The position numbers and the translations under genes are program-made. From Lachnospiraceae bacterium UBA1683 (GTDB lineage Bacteria; Bacillota; Clostridia; Lachnospirales; Lachnospiraceae), in assembly GCA_002320245.1 (NCBI GenBank), contig DCKD01000091.1, forward strand, positions 1-12,718: DNA of 12,718 bases, read 5' to 3'. Positions 1 through 7,206 of this stretch are shown here, one piece after another; positions within the stretch are counted from its first letter, which is position 1, and each line of letters starts with the position of its first letter. Below the pieces are notes generated by a model. It did no database searches and was not told the origin of the DNA. It saw only the letters and a list, made by a program, of their open reading frames with translations.

Positions 1-43
1 TTATTTATTTTATGATATACTAGTTTAATATGATGCAGTAATT

Positions 44-72
44 CGGGTGGCAAAATATAATTTTGCCGCCCG
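44..72. terminator. Strong 13-bp hairpin downstream of cotJC remnant
   Basis: Bases 44-56 (CGGGTGGCAAAAT) pair with 60-72 (ATTTTGCCGCCCG) around a 3-base loop, with one G-T pair. It lies 15 bases past the stop of the minus-strand cotJC remnant, so it probably ends that chromosomal transcript. There is no clear T-tract on the exit side, so termination is inferred from position and stem strength. Bases 1-43 are AT-rich and I see no gene there. Confidence 0.55.
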
Positions 73-87
73 AGTCTGCTTAATTCC

Positions 88-324
88 TTAGGTTCTGCTG
101 CAGCTACGATCCTGACGGATATCGAATTCAGGGTTAATCGCGTAGAAATTATTACTGTCCAGATTGTCCTGCACAATTCTCAGGCTTTCCCCGAAACGCT
201 GGTAATGCACGATTTCACGTTTTCTTAAAAAACGAATCGGCTCACAGACTTCAGGGTCTTTTACCAGTCTTAAGATATTGTCATACGTGGTACGTGCTTT
301 TTGCTCTGGTGCGACCTCGTAAGC
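88..324 (-). pseudogene. cotJC: cotJC C-terminal remnant (manganese-catalase-like spore coat protein), 5' part missing
   Basis: The minus strand encodes about 78 residues that match the C-terminal end of CotJC, a manganese-catalase-like protein of the spore inner coat. Recognisable pieces are APEQKARTTYDNI, then FLRKREIVHYQRFGESLRIV and DNLDSNNFYAINPEFD, ending at TAA 88-90. The family is normally about 190 residues, so more than half is absent. Upstream of about base 324 the frame stays open to an ATG at 460-462, but those 46 residues (start MLKPLELCRIVCF) look nothing like CotJC and probably come from the end of the mobile element. I infer that the element inserted into cotJC. The other half would lie at the far end of the element, outside this window. 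The exact junction (about 315-333) is not determined. Confidence 0.72.
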
Positions 325-346
325 ACAACATAGCCGGAAAACCTTG

Positions 347-361
347 AAAACACGCTGTTTT
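347..361. repeat. Short inverted repeat near the element's left end
   Basis: AAAACA (347-352) and TGTTTT (356-361) flank CGC. It lies about 22 bases inside the inferred boundary. Recombinase binding is possible, but the repeat is short and could be chance. Confidence 0.25.
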
Positions 362-465
362 GTGTAGGACAAGCTTTTTCCTGCTACGGTTGCATAAGAG
401 CAAAAACATAGAAAAATGAAGATGAAACAAACTATCCTGCATAGTTCCAATGGTTTCAACAACTA

Positions 466-495
466 AGACGTTCAGAAATGAGCGTCTATTTTTTT
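466..495 (+). terminator. Intrinsic terminator in front of the adhesin gene
   Basis: AGACGTTCA (466-474) pairs fully with TGAGCGTCT (479-487), with one G-T pair, around a GAAA tetraloop. An A and seven T residues follow (489-495). It ends only 10 bases before the adhesin ribosome binding site (505-511). It either shields the adhesin gene from transcription entering across the junction or acts as an attenuator in its 5' leader. I find no convincing promoter between it and the start codon. Confidence 0.7.
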
Positions 496-521
496 ACCCA
501 AATGAAAGGAGAATCAAAAAA

Positions 522-3500
522 ATGAAAAAGTTTATAAGACGATTGCTTACAGGTGTTCTCACTCTTGCGACCGTATTTACTACATTACCTGTTACACAGG
601 TTCATGCTGCCGATTCCGTCTATACTCATTCTGACGGAAAAACAGGTACGGTTATCAAGGAAACAGACAGCGGAGAACAAGAGTCTGTTTTTGAGGAAGG
701 CTGGATGAAAGCAGACGGTGAAACTGCCTATTGTATTCAATTAGGTGTGGCGTTCCAATCCGGCTATAAAACACGCAAGGACGCAACCGAGCGATTGAGT
801 GAATCACAGATTACCGATATTGCATTGAACCTTGAATACGTCAAAAATTATACAAAAGACAGGTTTTCTGACAAACAGGCGTATTTATTACAGCAATGTA
901 CCGTATGGCGTAGATTGAGTGTTCATTTAGGTTGGGGATTTGGGAATACACACGTTGCCTATGATGAAATCTCTAAAAACGTGCAGGATAAAATCTACGA
1001 AAACGCAAAGGCTTTCGCTAAAGAAAACAAAGACCGTTACGATTGTTACGGTTATATCTACACTGGCGAGGGACAGGATTTAGGACAGTTCTATGCAAAG
1101 TTAGCTGTCGGGAATGGTAAGATTCAGAAATCTTCCAGTAATACCACAGTCACAAATGAGAATGACTGCTATTCCCTGTCTGGTGCGACTTATGGTGTCT
1201 ATTCTGATAAAGACTGCACGAAATCTGTTGCCACACTTACGACAAATGCCAGTGGCAATACCGATACAGTGGAATTAAGAGCCGCAACATACTATGTAAA
1301 AGAAACGAAAGCTCCAAAAGGATTCCAGTTAGATAAGAACGTCTATACTATGACGGTCAAGGTTAATGAAACCACGACATTAAAAGTCAGCGACACACCA
1401 AAAGTCACAGACACTTTGGTTGAGCTTTTCAAAATTGATATGGAAACTTCCAAAGCTACGCCACAGGGTAACGCTTCTTTGGAGGGTGCAGAGTTTGTCT
1501 GGAAGTATTATGACGGTTACTACACAAAAGATAATCTTCCATCAGAGCCAACACGCACATGGACGACAAAGACAATCGTTGAAAAAGACAGCAATAACGA
1601 AGTCCATTACATCACAAGATTAGCGGATTCCTACAAGGTGTCTGGTGGCAGCTTCTATACACAGAATGGTACTATCTGCTTGCCGCTAGGTACTATCACT
1701 GTGGAAGAAAAGACAGCCCCAAACGGTTACTTATTGGAGGATGCTTATATGCAGGCTGACGGAAGTTCAGAACAGATAAAAGGTGTCTATGTGGCACAGA
1801 TTACAGAAGATGGTGAGCTTGCAGCGATAAGCGGCAGCAATCAGTATTCTGTATCAGACAGGGTTATCCGTGGCGGTGTGAAAATCCAGAAACGTGACCT
1901 TGAAACAAAAGATACGAAAGCACAAGGCGGTGCGACTTTGAAAGATACTGCTTTTGAAATCATTTCCTTAAATGATAACGCTGTCTTGGTAGATGGCAAG
2001 TTATACAACAAAAATGAAGTCGTCAAGACAATCCATACAGGTGTTGACGGTATCGCTATAACTGACGCTGATACATTACCATACGGAAAATACCGTATTG
2101 AAGAAAGTAACGCCCCAGAGGGATATTTGACGGACGGTGCAAAACCGATTGAATTTGACATTGTGAATGACGGTGAGATTGTAGATTTAACGGACGAAAC
2201 ACACTCTGTCTACAATCAGATTAAACGTGGTGATTTGGAGGGTGTGAAAATCGGTGACGGTACTCACAAGCGACTTGCGAATGTTCCCTTTAGGATCACA
2301 AGCAAGACGACTGGTGAGAGCCATATCATAGTGACAGATAAAAACGGTCAGTTTTCCACTTCCTCTGACTGGGTATCTCATAAACAGAATACCAATGCCG
2401 GAAAGACCAGTGAAGATGGTATCTGGTTCGGTACGTCCACACCAGACGACAGCAAAGGTGCATTGCTCTATGATACTTACACAATCGAAGAATTACGCTG
2501 CAATTCCAACAAAGGAATGACACTGATTCCGGCGTTTGATGTAGTGGTATCAAGAAATAAAGTTGTTGTTGATTTAGGTACACTCACAGATGATTACGAA
2601 CCAGAAATCTCTATCCATACGACTGCCGCAGACAAGGTAACGGGTGAAAAATCAATCATTGCCGGAAAGAGCGTGACTATCGTTGATACGGTGACTTTGG
2701 ACGGTTTGAAGAAAGGCACAAAATATCAGCTCAAAGGCTGGCAGATGGTGAAGTCTGAAAATGCACAGCTTCTTGTAGATGGTAAACCTGTAGAAAGTGA
2801 TTACGCCTTTACTGCGAAAAAATCAGAAATGGAAGTTGAGGTTTTCTATACGTTCAATGCTTCTGCTCTTGGCGGTAAAGACCTTGTGACATTTGAGGAA
2901 TTGTACGATTTATCCAATCCAGACGAGCCTGTCAAGGTGGCTGAACACAAGGACATTGAGGACGAGGGGCAGACCGTGACTATCGAAGAACGAGTGATTG
3001 AAATTCATACCAACGCTGCTGACAAAGTGACAGGTGAAAAGATGATTGTTGCCGGTAAAGAGGTGACTGTCATTGATACGGTCACTTTAGATGGTCTGGA
3101 AAAAGGTACAAAATATCAGCTCAAAGGCTGGCAGATGGTGAAGTCTGAAAACGCACAGCTTCTTGTCAATGGTAAACCTGTGGAAAGTGATTACACCTTT
3201 ACTGCAAAAGATTCCAGTATGGAAGTCGAGATTGCTCTTACATTCAATGCCAGTGAGCTTGCAGGAAAAGACCTTGTGACGTTTGAAGAATTATACGATT
3301 TATCCAATCCGGACGAGCCTACAAAGATAGCGGAACATAAAAATATTGAGGACGAGGGGCAAACGGTGACGATTACAGAACGTATCATCACTATGCACAC
3401 AACCGCTACTGACAAGGCAACAGGTGAAAAGACGATTGAAGCAGACGACAAAGTAACTATCGTTGATACGGTCACTTTAGACGGTTTGGAAAAAGGCGTG

Positions 3501-3953
3501 AAATATACTCTTAAAGGCTGGCAGATGGTGAAGTCTGAAAATGCAGAACTTCTAGTGAATGGAAAGCGTGTAGAAAACGACCTTACTTTCACCGCTACTG
3601 ACACGAAGATGGAAGTTCAGATTGAATTTACATTTAATGCCAGTGAGCTTGGAGGAAAAGAGCTTGTGACCTTTGAAGAATTGTACGACGTAACCAACCC
3701 GGACGAGCCTATCAAAGTGGCTGAACATAAGGACATCAAGGACGAGGGGCAGACGGTGACAGTCAAAGAAAATCCAGATACACCAGACAAAGAAACGCCG
3801 GACACGCCTACTACCACAACCAAAACTAGCGATTCACCAAAGACAGGTGACAACACGCCATTTGTCGCATTGTTCGCCATGATGGGAATTTCCGCTGCTG
3901 GTCTTATCTTTGCAGGTTATAAGAGATTCCGCAGAGTAAAGAAGTCTGACTGA
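522..3953 (+). CDS. Cell-wall-anchored adhesin: thioester domain, SpaA/Cna-B-like domains, three VaFE repeats, SPKTG sorting signal
   Basis: A 1143-residue surface protein, probably for attachment or cell contact. The start ATG 522 has AAAGGAG (505-511) ten bases upstream and begins a clear signal peptide (MKKFIRR, hydrophobic core, cleavage near VHA-A at 29/30). An in-frame codon at 450 is unlikely because it would put the terminator inside the gene. A thioester-type domain follows, with Cys71 in YCIQLG and Gln125 in QQCTVW; the family forms an internal Cys-Gln thioester that can bind host surfaces covalently. SpaA/Cna-B-like domains carry ETKAPKGF (261-268), EEKTAPNGY (395-403) and EESNAPEGY (527-535), typical of isopeptide-stabilised pilin folds. 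Three 130-residue VaFE repeats span about 695-1084, each with VTFEELYD. A threonine- and proline-rich linker leads to SPKTGD (1105-1110), a membrane segment (1113-1132) and a basic tail. Thioester and isopeptide chemistry are family inference. Confidence 0.9.
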   Translation: MKKFIRRLLTGVLTLATVFTTLPVTQVHAADSVYTHSDGKTGTVIKETDSGEQESVFEEGWMKADGETAYCIQLGVAFQSGYKTRKDATERLSESQITDIALNLEYVKNYTKDRFSDKQAYLLQQCTVWRRLSVHLGWGFGNTHVAYDEISKNVQDKIYENAKAFAKENKDRYDCYGYIYTGEGQDLGQFYAKLAVGNGKIQKSSSNTTVTNENDCYSLSGATYGVYSDKDCTKSVATLTTNASGNTDTVELRAATYYVKETKAPKGFQLDKNVYTMTVKVNETTTLKVSDTPKVTDTLVELFKIDMETSKATPQGNASLEGAEFVWKYYDGYYTKDNLPSEPTRTWTTKTIVEKDSNNEVHYITRLADSYKVSGGSFYTQNGTICLPLGTITVEEKTAPNGYLLEDAYMQADGSSEQIKGVYVAQITEDGELAAISGSNQYSVSDRVIRGGVKIQKRDLETKDTKAQGGATLKDTAFEIISLNDNAVLVDGKLYNKNEVVKTIHTGVDGIAITDADTLPYGKYRIEESNAPEGYLTDGAKPIEFDIVNDGEIVDLTDETHSVYNQIKRGDLEGVKIGDGTHKRLANVPFRITSKTTGESHIIVTDKNGQFSTSSDWVSHKQNTNAGKTSEDGIWFGTSTPDDSKGALLYDTYTIEELRCNSNKGMTLIPAFDVVVSRNKVVVDLGTLTDDYEPEISIHTTAADKVTGEKSIIAGKSVTIVDTVTLDGLKKGTKYQLKGWQMVKSENAQLLVDGKPVESDYAFTAKKSEMEVEVFYTFNASALGGKDLVTFEELYDLSNPDEPVKVAEHKDIEDEGQTVTIEERVIEIHTNAADKVTGEKMIVAGKEVTVIDTVTLDGLEKGTKYQLKGWQMVKSENAQLLVNGKPVESDYTFTAKDSSMEVEIALTFNASELAGKDLVTFEELYDLSNPDEPTKIAEHKNIEDEGQTVTITERIITMHTTATDKATGEKTIEADDKVTIVDTVTLDGLEKGVKYTLKGWQMVKSENAELLVNGKRVENDLTFTATDTKMEVQIEFTFNASELGGKELVTFEELYDVTNPDEPIKVAEHKDIKDEGQTVTVKENPDTPDKETPDTPTTTTKTSDSPKTGDNTPFVALFAMMGISAAGLIFAGYKRFRRVKKSD
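2604..3773 (+). repeat. Three tandem 390-bp repeats encoding VaFE domains
   Basis: Units are 2604-2993, 2994-3383 and 3384-3773, each 130 codons with no length difference. Key residues recur at the same offset: VTGEK/ATGEK, VDTVTLDGL or IDTVTLDGL, LKGWQMVKSENA, TFNAS, VTFEELYD, DEGQTVT. A stretch around AAAGGCTGGCAGATGGTGAA is identical in all three at intervals of 390 bases, so the DNA as well as the protein is repeated and copy number may vary between strains. Confidence 0.9.
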
Positions 3954-4199
3954 TACGGGAGGTAACAGGCTTATGGAAGCAACAACCCGTTCACCGCCTA
4001 TCATGGAAACGTCAGTCTGTGGCTGACACTATATCGAACTTCTGCTTAATTACGATTTATCTTTCTGAATGGGGATTGTCAAGGGTGCTTTCAGCACAAC
4101 GCTTGCCCTTGATGATTCACAGGCAGACAGATATTATCCCAACAGCAGAATGACACAATCAATCATTAAAAATATAGAAAGAAAAGAGGTAAACAATTT
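3954..4199. other. Structured spacer between the adhesin gene and orf23
   Basis: No convincing gene. There is a small hairpin GTCAG (4011-4015)/CTGAC (4023-4027) and a larger nested inverted repeat at 4079-4112. GGGAGG (3957-3962) precedes ATG 3973, but that frame closes after 17 codons at TGA 4024 and meets another TGA at 4066. A 46-codon frame from ATG 4069 runs to TAA 4207 without a good ribosome site. Either could be a decayed gene or chance. A promoter for orf23 may lie here but I cannot assign one. Confidence 0.5.
4079..4112. repeat. Nested inverted repeat upstream of orf23
   Basis: Outer arms TCAAGGG (4079-4085) and CCCTTGA (4106-4112) are perfect complements. Inside, GTGCT (4085-4089) and AGCAC (4093-4097) form a second hairpin with loop TTC. 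No T-tract follows, so it is not an ordinary terminator. A regulatory RNA structure or replication signal is possible. Confidence 0.55.
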
Positions 4200-4514
4200 A
4201 TGGAATTAAAACACATTATCCCAAACATGGAAAAGACATTCGGAAATTTGGAGTTTGCAGGTGAGAATAAAGTGGAACAGCGTAGGATCAACGGACGTAT
4301 GACGGTCGTTTCCCGCAGCTTCAACCTTTATTCAGATGTACAGAGGGCAGATGATATTATCGTGGTGCTGCCTGCTTCTGCTGGTGAGAAGAACTTTGAA
4401 TCAGAGGAAAAAGTGAAACTTATCAATCCCAAAATCACCGCAGAGGGTTATAAAATCGGTACAAGAGGATTCACAAACTATATCCTGTCAGCAGACGATA
4501 TGTTAAAAGCGTAA
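4200..4514 (+). CDS. HelP/YdcP-family (DUF961) protein, Tn916 Orf23-like
   Basis: A 104-residue cytoplasmic protein. The opening (IIPNMEKTFGNLEFAGE) and closing region (YILSADDML) match the DUF961 family, which includes Tn916 Orf22/Orf23 and ICEBs1 HelP. HelP is a helicase processivity factor that works with the host PcrA helicase on relaxase-nicked DNA; the same role is inferred here. The start ATG is preceded by AAGAGG (4184-4189). The stop TAA (4512-4514) overlaps the ribosome binding site of the next gene, so the two are co-transcribed and probably act together. Confidence 0.88.
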   Translation: MELKHIIPNMEKTFGNLEFAGENKVEQRRINGRMTVVSRSFNLYSDVQRADDIIVVLPASAGEKNFESEEKVKLINPKITAEGYKIGTRGFTNYILSADDMLKA

Positions 4515-4528
4515 GGAGGTAAAATTTT

Positions 4529-4915
4529 ATGAGATTAGCGAATGGAATCATTATTGACAAGGAAAAGACTTTCGGGGTATTGAAATTCTCCGCATTAAGA
4601 CGAGAGGTACATATCCAGAATGAGGACGGTACGGTTTCTGAAGAAATCAAGGAACGTACCTATGATTTGAAATGTAAAGAACAGGGTCGCATGATACAGG
4701 TAAGTATTCCTGCCACTGTTCCGTTAAAGGAATTTGACTACAACGCAGAGGTGGAAATCATCAATCCTGTGGCAGATACGGTGGCAACTGCTACGTTTCA
4801 AGGTGCAGACGTTGACTGGTATATCAAGGCAGATGATATTGTTTTGAAGAATAAGAACGGTCAGTCAGCAGGAAATCCACAGCACCATAACCAGCAATCA
4901 CAGAATAAAAAATAA
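4529..4915 (+). CDS. HelP/YdcP-family (DUF961) protein, Tn916 Orf22-like
   Basis: A 128-residue paralogue of the preceding gene. It shares the pattern (KEKTFGVLKFS near the N-terminus, INP in the middle, DWYIKADDI near the end) but has a longer Asn/Gln-rich tail (HHNQQSQNKK). AAGGAGG (4513-4519) is nine bases before ATG 4529. The likely role is single-strand DNA processing during conjugative replication, by family analogy with HelP. In Tn916 the next gene is the coupling ATPase; here an AT-rich cargo gene separates them. Confidence 0.88.
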   Translation: MRLANGIIIDKEKTFGVLKFSALRREVHIQNEDGTVSEEIKERTYDLKCKEQGRMIQVSIPATVPLKEFDYNAEVEIINPVADTVATATFQGADVDWYIKADDIVLKNKNGQSAGNPQHHNQQSQNKK

Positions 4916-4929
4916 GTCATGTCGTTTTG

Positions 4930-4958
4930 TTGCTTGCAATATTGGAATAGGATATAAT
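4930..4958 (+). promoter_or_regulatory. Sigma-A-type promoter for the 186-residue cargo gene
   Basis: TTGCTT (4930-4935), a 17-base spacer and TATAAT (4953-4958) form a near-consensus promoter. It lies just after orf22 and 58 bases before the GTG start of the cargo gene, which suggests the cargo is expressed independently of the conjugation operon. A second weaker -10-like TATACT is at 4983-4988. Confidence 0.65.
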
Positions 4959-5015
4959 TTCCTCATAAAGTAAGATTTGTGATATACTAAAATTTAATAA
5001 CGAGGAGGAGTTTAA

Positions 5016-5576
5016 GTGTCAGAAATTTTGCAACTACTAAATAATTTTCAAGGAATTATCGGTACAATTCTTGGTAGTGTTACAACACTGATTGTTACTG
5101 ATATATTAAAAAAAAGAGGACAATTAAAAAATTATCTTGTTTCATACGAAGCCAAGTTTCAAACATTTCGAGATGTCGGTTGCAGTATGGGCGGCAAAAG
5201 GGATGAAGATTTTTATGGTTATTCTATAAAATATACAATTCAAATATATAATCAGAGTGATACTCCCAAAATAATGAGAGATTTTAGGCTAATATTCTAT
5301 AAAAATGCAAAAGAACAATATTCCCTTATCCCTGATAATGAAGAAACCAGAAGATATTCTGCTCATATCTCACACATTGATGAGATGGAAGTTGCCAATA
5401 TTGCTCCAAAAGAAATACAGGTATTAAAACAATCACTCTATGTTATGTATGATATGTTAGACAAAATTCAAGGTGCTGATAAAGTAGAATTGCAATATAA
5501 AGATGAAAAAGATAAAAATAGAAAAATTATATTATCAAATAAAGTAATTACAACAGATGATTATGTGCAAGAATAA
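5016..5576 (+). CDS. Unknown 186-residue protein with N-terminal membrane anchor (cargo)
   Basis: The GTG start has GAGGAGG (5003-5009) six bases upstream. Residues about 10-30 (FQGIIGTILGSVTTLIVTDI) form one likely membrane helix, followed by a basic segment. The rest looks soluble and rich in predicted beta strands (YSIKYTIQIYNQ, FRLIFYKN, QVLKQSLYVMYD), which could be an Ig-like or beta-sandwich fold. I recognise no catalytic motif. The gene is much richer in A and T than orf22 and orf21 on either side, has its own promoter and terminator, and is absent from the standard Tn916 order, so it looks acquired. Accessory genes at such positions often serve defence or fitness, but nothing in the sequence proves this. 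Confidence 0.8.
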   Translation: MSEILQLLNNFQGIIGTILGSVTTLIVTDILKKRGQLKNYLVSYEAKFQTFRDVGCSMGGKRDEDFYGYSIKYTIQIYNQSDTPKIMRDFRLIFYKNAKEQYSLIPDNEETRRYSAHISHIDEMEVANIAPKEIQVLKQSLYVMYDMLDKIQGADKVELQYKDEKDKNRKIILSNKVITTDDYVQE

Positions 5577-5619
5577 TATCATTTAATACTTGACTAAAAC
5601 TTAATATTCTATATTGCAT

Positions 5620-5653
5620 AAGCAGTAAATCTATAAGGTTTGCTGCTTTTTTT
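5620..5653 (+). terminator. Intrinsic terminator of the first cargo unit
   Basis: AAGCAGTAAATC (5620-5631) pairs with GGTTTGCTGCTT (5637-5648), with two G-U pairs and a 5-base loop, and a run of T through 5653. Nearly the same element occurs at 9845-9879 after the pentapeptide gene. The ribosome binding site of orf21 follows directly. Confidence 0.85.
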
Positions 5654-5673
5654 CATGGAAAGGAGAATTTTAT

Positions 5674-7077
5674 ATGCCACAATTCAATAAACGTGGGAAT
5701 CGTATCAGAGCCAGCGACAAATCGCTGGTTTTTCGTTTCTCGGCTGGTTCGCTGCTTTTGCTGTTCCTTATTGTGTTTATGCTGCTGAACCTAAAAACAA
5801 TCATCATTACTGATTGGAAAGCAATCTTTCTTTTTCAAGATGGCAGCGTCCATTTTTCGGTCACACCATATGGGATAGTTACGGTCATAATATCAGCTCT
5901 GGTATGTGCTGTTGCTGCTATGCTGTATCGCAGATTCCAGTATGACAAGGTAAAGCAGCTCTTTCACCGTCAAAAGCTGTCACGCATGATACTTGAAAAT
6001 GGCTGGTATGAATCAGAATCCACACAGGACAGCGGATTCTTCAATGACTTGCCAGTGTCTGGCAAAAAAGAGAAAATCATCTATTTTCCAAAACTGTATT
6101 ACCGTATGGAACATGGACTTTTATATATCTGTACTGAAATCACATTGGGGAAATATCAAGAGCAGCTTTTACACTTGGAAAAGAAGCTGGAAACAGGCTT
6201 GTACTGTGAGCTGGTGTCTAAAGAACTGAAAGACAGCTATGTGGAATATGTGCTGCTTTATGATACGATTGCGAACAGAATCACTATCAATGAAGTGCAG
6301 GCTGAAAATGGCAGCTTGCGTCTGATGAAAAATGTCTGGTGGGAGTATGACAAGCTCCCTCATATGCTGATTGCTGGCGGCACTGGTGGCGGTAAAACTT
6401 ACTTTATCCTTACTATCATTGAAGCTCTGCTCCGCAGCAATGCGGTCATGTATATCTTAGACCCAAAGAACGCCGACCTTGCGGATTTGTCCGTTGTCAT
6501 GCCGGAAGTCTGGTACAAGAAAGACGATATAACCGCCTGCATTGACCGCTTCTATGATGGCATGATAGAACGCTCGGAAAGTATGAAACTCATGGAAAAC
6601 TACAGGACAGGTGAAAACTATGCCTATTTAGGACTATCGCCCCACTTCCTTATCTTTGATGAATATGTGGCGTTTATGGAAATGCTGACAACAAAGGAAA
6701 ATGCGGCTGTTCTTAACAAGCTGAAACAGATAGTCATGCTCGGACGACAGGCAGGATATTTTCTGATTCTCGCCTGTCAGCGACCAGACGCAAAGTATCT
6801 CGGTGATGGAATCCGTGACCAGTTCAATTTCCGTGTGGCGTTGGGGCGTATGTCAGAGCTTGGGTACAGTATGATGTTCGGTGAAGTAGACAAGGACTTT
6901 TTTCTGAAACAGATCAAAGGGCGTGGCTACGTTGATACGGGAAATAGCGTCATATCCGAGTTTTACACTCCCCTTGTACCCAAAGGACACGACTTCCTAA
7001 AAGAGATAGGGAGATTATCACAAAACAGGCAGGACGGACAGGCGGCGTGCGAAGCGAAAGCCGCAGGTACGGACTAG
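5674..7077 (+). CDS. FtsK/SpoIIIE-type conjugative coupling ATPase (Tn916 Orf21/TcpA, ICEBs1 ConQ family)
   Basis: A 467-residue membrane ATPase that links the relaxase-DNA complex to the mating channel. Two membrane segments lie at about 18-45 (SLLLLFLIVFMLL) and 65-85 (YGIVTVIISALVCAVAAML), so the ATPase domain is cytoplasmic. Walker A is GGTGGGKT (235-242) and Walker B is FLIFDE (325-330). LACQRPDAKYLGDGIRDQF (366-384) is the conserved FtsK-like sensor region. AAAGGAG (5659-5665) precedes ATG 5674. The gene ends 6 bases before the first stem of the oriT region. The terminator immediately upstream means it needs read-through or a local promoter; I find none that is clear. Confidence 0.93.
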   Translation: MPQFNKRGNRIRASDKSLVFRFSAGSLLLLFLIVFMLLNLKTIIITDWKAIFLFQDGSVHFSVTPYGIVTVIISALVCAVAAMLYRRFQYDKVKQLFHRQKLSRMILENGWYESESTQDSGFFNDLPVSGKKEKIIYFPKLYYRMEHGLLYICTEITLGKYQEQLLHLEKKLETGLYCELVSKELKDSYVEYVLLYDTIANRITINEVQAENGSLRLMKNVWWEYDKLPHMLIAGGTGGGKTYFILTIIEALLRSNAVMYILDPKNADLADLSVVMPEVWYKKDDITACIDRFYDGMIERSESMKLMENYRTGENYAYLGLSPHFLIFDEYVAFMEMLTTKENAAVLNKLKQIVMLGRQAGYFLILACQRPDAKYLGDGIRDQFNFRVALGRMSELGYSMMFGEVDKDFFLKQIKGRGYVDTGNSVISEFYTPLVPKGHDFLKEIGRLSQNRQDGQAACEAKAAGTD

Positions 7078-7082
7078 CCTGT

Positions 7083-7138
7083 GTTGGGGTGGCGTGAGCC
7101 GCCCCAACCATCTGCCCCCGTTATCTAACAGGGGGGCA
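7083..7138 (+). other. oriT: oriT: nic-site hairpin of the Tn916/ICEBs1 class with an adjacent stem-loop
   Basis: TGCCCCC (7113-7119) and GGGGGCA (7132-7138) flank GTTATCTAACAG, itself containing GTTA/TAAC. The core TCTAACAGGGGGG closely resembles the nicking region I recall for Tn916 and ICEBs1 (CTAACAGGGGGG). Just upstream, 7083-7093 and 7098-7108 form an 11-bp stem with one G-T pair and loop GTGA; this may also end the orf21 transcript. The position between coupling ATPase and relaxase genes is the Tn916 arrangement. The exact nick cannot be proved by reading. Confidence 0.85.
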
Positions 7139-7170
7139 CAAATTATCTGGAAACAGTCAATTACATATCA

Positions 7171-7197
7171 AAAAGTCTTTGAAAACAGAGGACTTTT
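7171..7197 (+). repeat. Hairpin between oriT and mobT
   Basis: AAAAGTC (7171-7177) pairs with GACTTTT (7191-7197). It is the third stem-loop in the 7083-7250 stretch. It may be part of the relaxase recognition region or of the mobT leader. Confidence 0.5.
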
Positions 7198-7206
7198 CAA
7201 ACATTC

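Noticed and set aside
325..462. N-terminal extension of the minus-strand cotJC frame, from ATG 460-462
   Set aside because: The 46 residues do not resemble CotJC and run across the inferred element boundary. I treat the open frame as accidental.
450..521. Upstream in-frame start for the adhesin gene at 450
   Set aside because: It would place the intrinsic terminator inside the gene and add residues before a complete signal peptide. ATG 522 has the ribosome site.
2604..3773. Possible CRISPR or satellite array, from regular repeats
   Set aside because: The repeats are long, contiguous and in frame, and encode VaFE protein domains; there are no spacers.
3191..3880. Long minus-strand open frames opposite the VaFE repeats
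   Set aside because: They arise from the repeated coding pattern of the adhesin, repeat with the same period and lack ribosome sites.
13..4999. Similar TGATATACTA...TTTAATA strings at 13-31 and 4980-4999, considered as end repeats or attachment sites
   Set aside because: They are short, AT-rich and resemble ordinary -10 regions. One lies outside the inferred element and the other deep inside it, with no other sign of recombination.
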